A stretch of 64,000 nt of DNA from assembly GCF_004210295.1 (NCBI RefSeq), contig NZ_SDAK01000001.1, forward strand, positions 496,001 through 560,000. Direction: 5' to 3'. Both the position numbers and the translations under genes were made by a program. The stretch is from Lactococcus sp. S-13. Its GTDB lineage: Bacteria > Bacillota > Bacilli > Lactobacillales > Streptococcaceae. The notes below the pieces were generated by a model. The model made no database searches. It was given only the letters and a program-made list of their open reading frames with translations, and had not been told where the DNA came from. Below, piece after piece: positions 32,641 through 39,395 of the stretch. Position 1 is the first letter of the stretch, and each line of letters starts with the position of its first letter.

Positions 32641-32715
32641 TGTGACTGAGTGAGATTCGAACTCACGCCTCTGCATTAAAAGTGCAGTGTCTTAACCCCT
32701 TGACCATGCAGCCAC
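32641..32715 (-). tRNA. Phage-encoded tRNA-Lys(UUU)
   Basis: Complete cloverleaf: acceptor GTGGCTG / CAGTCAC (one G-U), anticodon arm CTGCA-CTTTTAA-TGCAG with anticodon UUU, T-arm GTGAG-TTCGAAT-CTCAC, discriminator A, no encoded CCA. It lies between the late regulator gene and the packaging genes, on the transcribed strand, and would supplement the AAA-lysine codons that dominate these AT-rich genes. The 32465-32640 stretch between it and the tRNA-like relic holds no gene that I can see, only a weak T-arm-like remnant near 32595. Confidence 0.85.
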
Positions 32716-32842
32716 AACAACGAAGTATGTCCAACCGAATAAATTGTAATTTTGCGCTTTCGTTGATAACTTCATGCTACCATTATCGCACTTAAATTCG
32801 GATATAAACGGGCAAAAAACGGGTTAAAAACGGAAAGTAAAA

Positions 32843-33244
32843 TCAGCCCAAAGTACTTCTCCATAATCCATCTCTCAGTGTTTTTTTAAATGATGCATAT
32901 TGTTTTCTTGCAGCATCTTCATCTAAGAATATCCTTTGTCCAACTTTTGACCACGACAAACGATATTTAAAACGAGCGATTATAATTTCTTTTACTTTTG
33001 TTCCGTGTATCACTTCCATCAACTCATCGAGTGTTTGCTTCTGATCATTAAGTCTGCCAAGTTCCTTATCAGCCTCCTTAATCAAATAGTTGCGCTCTTG
33101 TGGTGCGGTGTTTGAACTACTCCCACCGCTTCCGATTCTTTCCTCATGTTTTTCACGAGTGATCCAGCGTTCTCTCGAATTGATTTTAACTTGAAGCATA
33201 CCTGTCATGTAATCACTTAATAACATATCTAATCTATCCGCCAA
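32843..33244 (-). CDS. Late transcription regulator (ArpU/DUF1492-like)
   Basis: About 133 residues if it starts at the TTG at 33244, which follows a strong CAGGAGG site; a longer frame to 33325 exists but its first part overlaps a candidate plus-strand RNA. The protein is helical, with a C-terminal sigma-like helix-turn-helix (EIIIARFKYRLSWSKVGQRIFLDEDAARKQYASFKKTL, in parts) typical of ArpU/RinA/DUF1492 proteins. These activate late phage genes, fitting its place at the end of the early operon just before packaging genes. Confidence 0.75.
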   Translation of the reverse strand: MADRLDMLLSDYMTGMLQVKINSRERWITREKHEERIGSGGSSSNTAPQERNYLIKEADKELGRLNDQKQTLDELMEVIHGTKVKEIIIARFKYRLSWSKVGQRIFLDEDAARKQYASFKKTLRDGLWRSTLG

Positions 33245-33262
33245 TTCAAAAGCCTCCTGTGG

Positions 33263-33317
33263 TATAATAAGATTAGATGCAATCTTGCCGAAGCCCGTTC
33301 CCAGCGGGCTTTTTTTG
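33263..33317 (+). ncRNA. Candidate short antisense RNA B with extended -10 promoter and terminator
   Basis: On the plus strand TGG-TATAAT (33260-33268) is an extended -10; about 25 bases after the expected start comes AGCCCG-TTCCCAG-CGGGCT followed by seven T residues (33292-33317). The hairpin has no T-run on the minus strand, so it is not an operon terminator. Expected RNA about 43 nt, antisense to the leader of the late regulator gene. There is no good -35. Same plan as the element at 41565-41628. Confidence 0.5.
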
Positions 33318-33318
33318 T

Positions 33319-33627
33319 TTACCATAAAATTTGAATGAATGATTTATAAGTCTTAATTCCTAAAAAATTCTCTCCATGGATTTCTCTAAATGCTATGGCA
33401 AAACCATCACCGAGCTTTTCTTTTAAAAGAGAAGTTGTTTCTTTATTCCCTAGTCTCAACCTTAAATAACTATCACACTGATCACTTACTTGAATTCTAA
33501 AACCTGTATATCCTTTTTCGGCTGAAATCCTGATATTATTTTCTAAATTTGCTTTTTTGTACCATCTCTCAAACCATTTTTCATGCGATTCTTTTTGAGA
33601 TGATTTAATTTCATCAATTAATGTCAT
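33319..33627 (-). CDS. Phage early protein of unknown function (102 aa)
   Basis: Not recognised. Starts MTLIDEIKSSQKESHEKWFE and continues RWYKKANLENNIRISAEKGYTGFRIQV: a charged N-terminal helix followed by an alpha/beta region. A good TTAGGAGA site precedes the ATG. Last full early gene before the late regulator. Confidence 0.7.
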   Translation of the reverse strand: MTLIDEIKSSQKESHEKWFERWYKKANLENNIRISAEKGYTGFRIQVSDQCDSYLRLRLGNKETTSLLKEKLGDGFAIAFREIHGENFLGIKTYKSFIQILW

Positions 33628-33636
33628 TTTATTCTC

Positions 33637-33756
33637 CTAATATCCAAACCACAACATTTTTAGTAATAACAGTAATGCTGAAAATAAAAGCAGACAGACC
33701 AGAATAATTAATATCCAGGCGATGATATAACCAATTGCACTACTTATCTTCTTCAT
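33637..33756 (-). CDS. 39-residue single-pass membrane peptide
   Basis: Starts MKKISSAIGYIIAWILIILV and is hydrophobic through CLLLFSALLLLLKMLWFGY, so almost the whole peptide is one or two membrane helices after a basic start. GGTGGAG lies just before the ATG. Function unknown; it is one of three tiny membrane proteins in the early operon. Confidence 0.7.
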   Translation of the reverse strand: MKKISSAIGYIIAWILIILVCLLLFSALLLLLKMLWFGY

Positions 33757-33767
33757 TTTTCTCCACC

Positions 33768-33899
33768 TCAATCCATGTGTTTATCAAGCCAAATATCAAG
33801 CCATCTTACTTGCAGCCCACATCTCCTGCAATATGGGTGAATATTATACAGACAATTGAATCTTAAATCATGCCCGAACAGCTTACACATTAGTTTCAT
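33768..33899 (-). CDS. DUF1660-like small zinc-binding protein (43 aa)
   Basis: Starts MKLMCKLFGHDLRFN and contains HPYCRRCGLQ: Cys5/His10 and the CxxC pair form a likely zinc knuckle, as in DUF1660 phage proteins. The ATG overlaps the stop of the upstream gene (ATGA) with GAGGAC as ribosome site. Confidence 0.7.
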   Translation of the reverse strand: MKLMCKLFGHDLRFNCLYNIHPYCRRCGLQVRWLDIWLDKHMD

Positions 33900-34138
33900 T
33901 GGTTGTCCTCCTCAAATACTGATTGCAAATATTCATCAGAATATGGACAATAATTTTCATCATCAGTCATCCGTTTTTTCAGTTGTTGCCAGTTTGAAAA
34001 CTGACCAATAATTAAATCATTGTCTCCACAAATATCACAAGTATCTTCGGCTTCTTCTAATTCTTCTCCTGGAGTATCTTCTGGCATCAGATAGATTCCT
34101 CCGTCCAAATGATTTTCAATTACCCAATATTGTTTCAT
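33896..34138 (-). CDS. Acidic phage early protein (80 aa)
   Basis: Not recognised. MKQYWVIENHLDGGIYLMPED followed by an acidic stretch with a CDICGD pair and NYCPYSDEYLQSVFEEDNQ; the four Cys may bind a metal. Overlaps the upstream regulator gene by 23 bases and the downstream DUF1660 gene by 4. Confidence 0.7.
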   Translation of the reverse strand: MKQYWVIENHLDGGIYLMPEDTPGEELEEAEDTCDICGDNDLIIGQFSNWQQLKKRMTDDENYCPYSDEYLQSVFEEDNQ

Positions 34139-34481
34139 TCAATCCCTCCAAGTTAAGTCTATCGCCAACTAATTTAATAGCACTTTTTATAAATTCTTTC
34201 TCTGATTCATTTGCTTGAATATAAGTTTTAATAATCCAATCTAAGTCAAAATCTTGAGCGCCCTCGTATCGAACTGGCATATCAGTATAGCCAAGTAGAT
34301 ATTTTACATCTACATCGAAAAAATCTGCAAGAATTTGAGCTTTTTCTGCATTAGGATTAATTCCTCTTGTTTCATAGCTTGATATGGTAGATTTTTTTAT
34401 TCCTATTTTTTCTGCAAGTTCTACAAGGGTTATCCCCCTTTTTTTCCGTAGTTCTTTAATTCTATTCGAAGTTGTTGCCAT
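34116..34481 (-). CDS. Second XRE-family regulator inside the early operon
   Basis: 121 residues from MATTSNRIKELRKKRGITLV; AAAGGAGG precedes this ATG, so upstream in-frame ATGs are rejected. An N-terminal lambda-repressor-like HTH (LAEKIGIKKSTISSYETRGINP, about residues 21-42) is followed by FDVDVKYLLGYTD, the usual C-terminal end of the DNA-binding domain, and a helical tail. It is built like a CI/Rro-type regulator but lies far from the main switch, so it may time early-to-late expression. Target unknown. Confidence 0.8.
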   Translation of the reverse strand: MATTSNRIKELRKKRGITLVELAEKIGIKKSTISSYETRGINPNAEKAQILADFFDVDVKYLLGYTDMPVRYEGAQDFDLDWIIKTYIQANESEKEFIKSAIKLVGDRLNLEGLNETILGN

Positions 34482-34537
34482 TGCAGTACCTCCTTTCATC
34501 ATCCCCACCAGTCATTCCAGCGATATTAGTTTGTCGG

Positions 34538-34702
34538 TCATAACTTAACTGCTATCTTCCTATTACCTTTATCGCGCCTTGAATTAACTGGCCTTGACCA
34601 CCATTTAATAGTTGTAGGTTTAACATTTAGTAATTTAGCAAGTTCGTCAGCTGTTCCTTCTGCTATAAATTTTTCGCCTTTATATATTGCGTATTCAATC
34701 AT
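34538..34702 (-). CDS. Small HTH-like phage protein (54 aa)
   Basis: MIEYAIYKGEKFIAEGTADELAKLL, NVKPTTIKWWSRPVNSRRDKGNRKIAVKL: a short beta strand, then a helix-turn-helix like that of phage 'KTR-type' single-helix DNA-binding proteins, then a basic tail. ATGA overlap with the upstream gene, GGAGG just before the start. Confidence 0.7.
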   Translation of the reverse strand: MIEYAIYKGEKFIAEGTADELAKLLNVKPTTIKWWSRPVNSRRDKGNRKIAVKL

Positions 34703-34998
34703 CCCTCCACCACTTTCACTAAATCAACTCCGAGGGCTTTGCCTGCGAGGTAGGCGATTATTAATTTAGAATTTCTTTGATTATTGTCTTCACAATTAAT
34801 AAAATCATAAAACTCATCTGAACACTTGCCAGTTTTGGAATAAATATCCCGAAATTCCCAATCCATTCTCAAATATTTATCAGCTTGTTCCGCAATGCTT
34901 TTCGGAATTGTGAGAATTTTCCTCATATCACGATATCTGTTTGCATCTTGCTTCATCATTTCTTCGTAAACGATTTCAGAAATTCTTTTATTATCCAT
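34699..34998 (-). CDS. Phage early protein of unknown function (99 aa)
   Basis: Not recognised. From MDNKRISEIVYEEMMKQDAN (GAAGGGAG before it), helical, with KYLRMDWEFRDIYSKTGKCSDEFYDFINCEDNNQ in its middle and a hydrophobic end KLIIAYLAGKALGVDLVKVVEG. Overlaps its neighbours by 4 and 8 bases. Confidence 0.7.
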   Translation of the reverse strand: MDNKRISEIVYEEMMKQDANRYRDMRKILTIPKSIAEQADKYLRMDWEFRDIYSKTGKCSDEFYDFINCEDNNQRNSKLIIAYLAGKALGVDLVKVVEG

Positions 34999-35185
34999 CG
35001 CCGCTCCCTTCAAGTTTTTCACCGCACATTGGACAAAAGCTTGGATAAATTCTATAAAATCTTTTACCTGTCATTTCATGCAAGTTATCCATAACTGCTT
35101 GTTCTGGTGTAAGTGGTTGTAGCAATGGTCTAGCATATTGCACAACCTTCATATAATATTCACTTTTACATTGATTACAGCTCAT
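34991..35185 (-). CDS. Small zinc-ribbon phage protein (64 aa)
   Basis: MSCNQCKSEYYMKVVQYARP... FCPMCGEKLEGSGDG: CxxC pairs at both ends make a zinc ribbon. The start at 35185 has GGAGGCGG upstream and overlaps the previous stop. Function unknown; such proteins are common among early genes of lactococcal phages. Confidence 0.72.
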   Translation of the reverse strand: MSCNQCKSEYYMKVVQYARPLLQPLTPEQAVMDNLHEMTGKRFYRIYPSFCPMCGEKLEGSGDG

Positions 35186-35504
35186 CACCGCCTCCAATCA
35201 CTGAGAGTGCATCAAATGCTATTCCGTCAATTCCTTCTAAAAGTAATGCAGTATCTACGCTCAAATCATAAATTTGGTTATGTTCTTCGATATTTGCTCT
35301 GATTTCTATCAGTGCCTTTTTCAAGGCTTCGCTGTCTGCTTTGAGCTTTTCGACTTCTCTTTCCGCAGCTAATTTTTCTTGATGAAGTCCCACAAATTCT
35401 GTAGCAGTCACTAGCTGAATTTTTTCATCTCTAATTTTTTGAACTTCTTCGTCTCTATAGGGCGCAAGATATTCCTTTAGGTTGTCTTTGGCTGTTTCTG
35501 TCAT
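35175..35504 (-). CDS. Coiled-coil phage early protein (109 aa)
   Basis: Not recognised. A long helix rich in E/K/A heptads (HQEKLAAEREVEKLKADSEALKKALIEIR in parts, residues 41-70) suggests a dimeric coiled coil, followed by an acidic C-terminus (GIDGIAFDALSVIGGGDEL). Starts within the end of the DUF3850 gene (4-base overlap). Confidence 0.7.
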   Translation of the reverse strand: MTETAKDNLKEYLAPYRDEEVQKIRDEKIQLVTATEFVGLHQEKLAAEREVEKLKADSEALKKALIEIRANIEEHNQIYDLSVDTALLLEGIDGIAFDALSVIGGGDEL

Positions 35505-35950
35505 TTAATCACCTCGATTCCAAGAACCATGTAACCGTCAGGTAAGTGGTCTGTATGGAAGTAGTCCTTCAGAACTTCCTCAATTTCAGACAAGATAAGC
35601 ACTTGACCGTTAATTACTGTGTGGGCTGTATCATCCCCGCTCATAAAATCAATTCCTTCGTTGATTTCATCAGCAGATAAAACATAATTGATTTTCACTT
35701 TGATTGTGTCAGCTTTGCTTTTAACGCAAGGGCTATCATCCTTATCAAGATATGTCTGACGTTTGTTAGTCATGATAGATATTGCAAAACGAATTGGAAC
35801 CAATAATTTTTCTAACCAACTAATTTTTTTCAGTTCTAAAATATCTCCAACTTGAAAATCACGGTCATTTTTACGAATTTCAAAGTTCTTCTTACCTGAT
35901 TCGACATCATCAAAATACTTGATGTCTAATTTTAATTCGTGTGTTTTCAT
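35501..35950 (-). CDS. DUF3850/ASCH-like phage protein
   Basis: 149 residues from MKTHELKLDIKYFDDVESGKKNFEIRKNDRDF (in parts), which is the DUF3850 signature: an RNA-binding ASCH-related barrel that keeps the K..EIR..DR pattern. DGYMVLGIEVIK closes the fold. GGAGG lies six bases before the chosen ATG at 35950. Widespread in lactococcal phages; a molecular role is not established. Confidence 0.8.
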   Translation of the reverse strand: MKTHELKLDIKYFDDVESGKKNFEIRKNDRDFQVGDILELKKISWLEKLLVPIRFAISIMTNKRQTYLDKDDSPCVKSKADTIKVKINYVLSADEINEGIDFMSGDDTAHTVINGQVLILSEIEEVLKDYFHTDHLPDGYMVLGIEVIK

Positions 35951-35963
35951 TTCCATCCTCCAT

Positions 35964-36056
35964 CTACAAAGATAAAATCGCCGCTGCAATAATTGCAGCC
36001 ATTATGATTACATAGCCAACAGCTAATTTGATGAGTTGCTTTTTAGTCATGTCCAT
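35964..36056 (-). CDS. 30-residue single-pass membrane peptide
   Basis: MDMTKKQLIKLAVGYVIIMA then AIIAAAILSL: basic start and one membrane helix. GGAGAG precedes the ATG, which follows the DUF1642 stop by two bases. Very like the 25-residue peptide at 36840-36917 in design (MTKK then a membrane helix). Confidence 0.7.
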   Translation of the reverse strand: MDMTKKQLIKLAVGYVIIMAAIIAAAILSL

Positions 36057-36058
36057 TT

Positions 36059-36628
36059 TCACTCTCCGTCCTCCACATACTCATTTTTATGCCCGCAAAT
36101 TGAGCAAAAGTTAGAACTGACATCCTTGTAGCCACATACAGGACAAGGGCTGACTGGTGTTTTCGGTTTTTCGACTGTGTAGCCGTAAAGCCATGCACGA
36201 AGAATCAAGTTGATATTATCATCATTTCTTTGAAAGAAAAGCCACTCATTCACATCGTCTGGCATATCCTCATCATCTAGTAAAGCTAACGCATTTTTAC
36301 TTTTTCCTTTTACACATTCAATCCATTTCCCCACACACTCAGGCACGACTGGAAGGGCTTGCGGTTTACAATAATCCATATGCTCAACTTTAGATTGCTT
36401 TTTATCTTCTTCTAACAATGTTTTAATGCTCAAATTTTCAGCTACCAATCGTTGATTTTCTCGTTCAAACTCTTTAATTTCATCTCTGAGTTCTTTATTT
36501 TGCGCTTTTACCGCATGAAAAGCTTCTCGCCATTCACGATGGTTTTGGCGCAAAGCCTGATTTGCATTATTTGCAATAGTCACAGGTTCTGTTGCTGGTG
36601 CATAAACTTCTTCAAACATCTTAGTCAT
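36059..36628 (-). CDS. DUF1642 protein with C-terminal zinc ribbon
   Basis: 189 residues from MTKMFEEVYAPATEP (GGAGGAG upstream). A coiled coil (about residues 30-75) precedes a DUF1642-like region (VPECVGKWIECVKGKSKNAL; NEWLFFQRNDDNINLILRAWLYGYTVE in parts), then a zinc ribbon CPVCGYKDVSSNFCSICGHK. DUF1642 proteins are lactococcal/streptococcal phage early proteins without assigned function. Confidence 0.78.
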   Translation of the reverse strand: MTKMFEEVYAPATEPVTIANNANQALRQNHREWREAFHAVKAQNKELRDEIKEFERENQRLVAENLSIKTLLEEDKKQSKVEHMDYCKPQALPVVPECVGKWIECVKGKSKNALALLDDEDMPDDVNEWLFFQRNDDNINLILRAWLYGYTVEKPKTPVSPCPVCGYKDVSSNFCSICGHKNEYVEDGE

Positions 36629-36836
36629 TTTTCTCCTCCGCGAATGATTCTTGAATAATTTTTTCAATTTCTTCTTTTTCCAATTGCTCTAAATGGAATC
36701 CACATACTTTCGCTCCATATAAAGTAAGGGCACGACGCACATTTTCAACCATGAATTCTTGCATTTGCTCTGCATCATAGAGAGGAAAACCATAGTCATT
36801 TTCTTCATACTTTGTTTCAATTTTGCTTAGTTTCAT
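36621..36836 (-). CDS. Phage early protein of unknown function (71 aa)
   Basis: Not recognised. MKLSKIETKYEENDYGFPLY, then a helix MQEFMVENVRRALTLYGAKV and an acidic helical tail EEIEKIIQESFAEEKND. Preceded by GGAGGGTGATGG and overlapping the DUF1642 gene by eight bases. Confidence 0.7.
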   Translation of the reverse strand: MKLSKIETKYEENDYGFPLYDAEQMQEFMVENVRRALTLYGAKVCGFHLEQLEKEEIEKIIQESFAEEKND

Positions 36837-36839
36837 CCA

Positions 36840-36917
36840 TCACCCTCCAATTACCGCACCAACGACAAAGCTGACAATCAGCAATATCGCAAGGAGCGTT
36901 TTTTCTTTTTTAGTCAT
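36840..36917 (-). CDS. 25-residue single-pass membrane peptide
   Basis: MTKKEKTLLAILLIVSFVVG then AVIGG: basic N-terminus and one membrane helix. GGAGAG lies six bases before the ATG, and the ATG overlaps the upstream stop. Confidence 0.68.
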   Translation of the reverse strand: MTKKEKTLLAILLIVSFVVGAVIGG

Positions 36918-37153
36918 TTAATTCTCTCCATTTTAAAAACTGGCTTAGTTTCATATTTTTTATAGATTTTTTTACGTCTAGTTTTATATTCTTCTTCCAA
37001 AGATTTAAGTTCATCTTCTAAAAGATTATGCTCTTTGTGAATCATCCATTTTTCGCAGCGCGGACACCTCGCATCATCGATCCATGCTGTTGGTTGTGAG
37101 CTACTATGACGGCAATAGGGACAGGTTATATCTTTGTAGCATGGGTCGCTCAT
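36914..37153 (-). CDS. Zinc-ribbon phage protein (79 aa)
   Basis: From MSDPCYKDITCPYCRHSSSQ; CPYC and CPRC (about residue 33) form a zinc ribbon, followed by a highly charged helix (EDELKSLEEEYKTRRKKIYKKY). AGAGG lies seven bases before the ATG. Function unknown, possibly nucleic-acid binding. Confidence 0.7.
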   Translation of the reverse strand: MSDPCYKDITCPYCRHSSSQPTAWIDDARCPRCEKWMIHKEHNLLEDELKSLEEEYKTRRKKIYKKYETKPVFKMERIK

Positions 37154-37164
37154 TCTCCGTCCTC

Positions 37165-37419
37165 TCAATCCAAAACGATAATCGTTTCTTTCAATTTCCG
37201 CTCCAGTAATTTAAAAAGATGTGGGTAACTCATGGGCCTGCCCTGATTGTAAAGCGAACAAATATCTCGGTAAATTTGTACCTGCTGCTGCTTCGAGTTC
37301 CTAACGCCTTTTGTATCGCCTGGAACGTCAATCCAGACAGAGTTTCTCCGACCTGATAAATAACCCTGCTTTACATTCTCATAAAGCGCCAGAAGCGTTA
37401 GCGTGTCAAATGCTGCCAT
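37165..37419 (-). CDS. Phage early protein of unknown function (84 aa)
   Basis: Not recognised. MAAFDTLTLLALYENVKQGY, SGRRNSVWIDVPGDTKGVRN and a C-terminal PHLFKLLERKLKETIIVLD; mixed alpha/beta. Separated by 27 bases from the upstream gene. Confidence 0.68.
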   Translation of the reverse strand: MAAFDTLTLLALYENVKQGYLSGRRNSVWIDVPGDTKGVRNSKQQQVQIYRDICSLYNQGRPMSYPHLFKLLERKLKETIIVLD

Positions 37420-37446
37420 AATTAACCTCGTTTCAAACGTTTTTTA

Positions 37447-37674
37447 TTATTTTTCAGTTTCCTTAACTCTCCAGCCAACCAAAAATCTGTGAACGGTATG
37501 GCCGTTAATTTGAACTGGCGCTGAGGCTCCAAGTACGTCATAATTAAGCACTGGTCCTTTTATCAAAGCTTTTGGTGCTCGGCCGATGTAGTTTTGATAA
37601 GGGCCAGTTGATTGCTCTGTGATAGCTAGCCAGTCCGTGTCTGGAATATGCCTGATCTCAGTTTTCAGTTTCAT
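37447..37674 (-). CDS. Phage early protein of unknown function (75 aa)
   Basis: Not recognised. Beta-rich: MKLKTEIRHIPDTDWLAITE, then YIGRAPKALIKGPVLNYDVL and VQINGHTVHRFLVGWRVKE. Its start overlaps the end of the upstream gene by 17 bases. Confidence 0.68.
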   Translation of the reverse strand: MKLKTEIRHIPDTDWLAITEQSTGPYQNYIGRAPKALIKGPVLNYDVLGASAPVQINGHTVHRFLVGWRVKETEK

Positions 37675-37873
37675 TTTTTACATCCTCTAAAATAGCTTCA
37701 AATTCATTATTATCTTTAGCAGTAAGTGTAGTTACTTTTCTCCATAAGAAAGCGGCATTAAAAACACTCCTGTTATTTCCATATTCAAAAATAATAAGCT
37801 CATTCCCTTCTTGATCTAAAAAAGTAATTTTAGCTGGGGCTTTTATCGTTTTTAATAAATCTTCTACTGTCAT
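37658..37873 (-). CDS. Phage early protein of unknown function (71 aa)
   Basis: Not recognised. MTVEDLLKTIKAPAKITFLD, EGNELIIFEYGNNRSVFN and an acidic end; helix then beta strands. GAGGTAG lies just before the ATG. Confidence 0.68.
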   Translation of the reverse strand: MTVEDLLKTIKAPAKITFLDQEGNELIIFEYGNNRSVFNAAFLWRKVTTLTAKDNNEFEAILEDVKNETEN

Positions 37874-37906
37874 TTTTCTACCTCATATTTTAGCTTCTAA
37901 GCGCCT

Positions 37907-37984
37907 TTAGCTTGTTCGTGATAAATTATCCATGAAACAGTTTAAGCGCTCAATGTAACCGTAATTTTCATGAATTAAAGCCAC
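37907..37984 (-). CDS. Possible 25-residue peptide after RusA (GTG start)
   Basis: From a GTG at 37984 inside the end of rusA: (M)ALIHENYGYIERLNCFMDN then LSRTS. A weak GAAG precedes it. It fills the 100-base gap between RusA and the next gene; the amphipathic composition looks protein-like, but such a short frame could be chance. Confidence 0.35.
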   Translation of the reverse strand: MALIHENYGYIERLNCFMDNLSRTS

Positions 37985-38412
37985 TCTACTTCTTCAACTT
38001 CAATTTCAATCCGTGGTCGCAAGCTGTAACGCTTCTTTGCGTAAATATCACTGATTTGGTTGTCGTCTGGCCATGCGTGCTTGTTTAGCGCATCAAGTAC
38101 AGATTTCTGCAAATTATCAATGTCCGGCTTTTTAACTACTGGAATTCTTTCTGCTTCAAGCGCTGCTTGATTCTTTTTTACTTTTACTAGCGCTATCGGT
38201 GGCTCAAGATAAAATCCCAATTTAACAAATAGTGGCCTTCCTGAAACTTCCTGTTTCAATTTCAGTAATTTCCACTTGAATAAGAGCTGAGCTTTCCAAG
38301 CCATGTATTCCTTGGGCATATAAGCTTTTGTAAATCCGCCTCTACTACTAAATCTAGGCCTTGGGCTTGCCATCGGATTCATTGCTATTTCAAATTTCAC
38401 TCGCTTCTCCAT
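37975..38412 (-). CDS. RusA-family Holliday junction resolvase
   Basis: 145 residues. The N-terminus FEIAMNPMASPRPRF and the catalytic region KKPDIDNLQKSVLDALN...WPDDNQISDIYAKKRY (Asp residues near 96, 98 and 117) are RusA hallmarks. It cuts four-way junctions formed during phage recombination and replication, fitting the RecT/nuclease/SSB genes upstream. Overlaps the previous gene by 23 bases. Confidence 0.93.
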   Translation of the reverse strand: MEKRVKFEIAMNPMASPRPRFSSRGGFTKAYMPKEYMAWKAQLLFKWKLLKLKQEVSGRPLFVKLGFYLEPPIALVKVKKNQAALEAERIPVVKKPDIDNLQKSVLDALNKHAWPDDNQISDIYAKKRYSLRPRIEIEVEEVEWL

Positions 38413-38611
38413 AAATCATTATTTCGGTTGCTGCCTCGTTATCGATTTTCTTAACCGATGCGATAAAAGTCGCTGGGCTCATTACAATTTCTTTTTCGTG
38501 GGCCCAACGCACATATCGTACAAACTGCTGGTAAGTGACTCCTGGAACAAAGCTCAAGTAATACTTCGCAAGTTCTTTATCAAAAGCACTCTCAGGTATT
38601 TTCCAAGCCAT
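38390..38611 (-). CDS. Small phage replication-module protein (73 aa)
   Basis: From MAWKIPESAFDKELAKYYLS; GGAGG lies nine bases before the ATG at 38611. The helical sequence FVPGVTYQQFVRYVRWAHEKEIVMSP looks like a small helix bundle. Found between the DnaD-like initiator and RusA, overlapping both; perhaps a partner of the initiator. Not recognised. Confidence 0.7.
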   Translation of the reverse strand: MAWKIPESAFDKELAKYYLSFVPGVTYQQFVRYVRWAHEKEIVMSPATFIASVKKIDNEAATEIMIYGEASEI

Positions 38612-39395
38612 TAAGTAGTGCCTCCACTTCCTCATCTGTCATGTATTTTCGGTCTTTGAGCGTTTTTGGTTCTGACCATTCTGGTGCTCCTTTGACGACT
38701 TTGTTATTTTTAAATCCTTGAATAGGCGTTAAATCATAGTCATCTTCCCAACCCTTACCGTTAAACCATGTGCTACCATGTTTTATATAGTTTTGTTGGG
38801 TATTTTTAACTCTTATTTCTTCCAAATAGTTTTCAAGACCCGTTTTAATCTCTTCGTCTGTCGTTCCAGATTTTACAGCTCTTTTATAAGCTAATAGAGC
38901 TTTCGGTTTTCCTTTTTTGTTAGGATATGTTTTCCAAAGATTGTTAAATCTAGTTTCTAAATCAAACTCTTTATCGGACTTGTCCGATATATTATTATTT
39001 GATATATTAATTGATTTATTAGATGATATATTATCTTTAAAGTTTTCTTTAATACCCTCATAAAGATTTCTTTTAGGGGTATTAAAATTTTCTTTAATAC
39101 CCCCATTAAGTTTATTTAAACAGGGGTAGATAAATCTTTTTTCGATTTCTCTACCAGAATATTGATATTCGAGGTTTATATATCCTTTATCCTGCAGCTT
39201 ACTCAGGGTATTTGAAATTGTAACTTTTGTTTTTCCGTACCTTTTGGCAAGATATCCATTTGATGGAAAAATACTTCCGTAAGAATTTGACATAGTATAT
39301 ATTTCACTAAAAAGAAGTTTTTCAAAATCATTTAAATCATCAGCTTCCACAATTGGAACTGGGATTTGATTGAAGAATTTTGTGCTTTGCTCCAC
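38592..39395 (-). CDS. DnaD-like phage replication initiator
   Basis: 267 residues from a GTG at 39395 that follows AAAGGAG. An N-terminal winged helix (FEKLLFSEIYTMSNSYGSIFPSNGYLAKRYG in parts, about residues 20-55, VTISNTLSKLQDKGYIN) and a C-terminal DnaD/DnaB2-like part (FNNLWKTYPNKKGKPKALLAYKRAVK in parts, NYLEEIRVKNTQQNYIKHGSTWFNGKGWEDD). It opens the phage origin and recruits the host helicase. The middle coding segment is unusually AT-rich, contains repeats and is probably the origin itself. Confidence 0.85.
   Translation of the reverse strand: MEQSTKFFNQIPVPIVEADDLNDFEKLLFSEIYTMSNSYGSIFPSNGYLAKRYGKTKVTISNTLSKLQDKGYINLEYQYSGREIEKRFIYPCLNKLNGGIKENFNTPKRNLYEGIKENFKDNISSNKSINISNNNISDKSDKEFDLETRFNNLWKTYPNKKGKPKALLAYKRAVKSGTTDEEIKTGLENYLEEIRVKNTQQNYIKHGSTWFNGKGWEDDYDLTPIQGFKNNKVVKGAPEWSEPKTLKDRKYMTDEEVEALLNGLENT
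38973..39104. other. Candidate phage replication origin inside the initiator gene
   Basis: Contains the palindrome ATCGGAC-TT-GTCCGAT (38973-38988), about 45 bases of nearly pure A/T (38989-39035), two direct repeats TTTTCTTTAATACCC (39043-39057 and 39088-39102) and an inverted GGGGTATTAAAA (39076-39087). Iterons plus an AT-rich stretch inside the rep gene is the lambda O / P335 pattern. Confidence 0.6.
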
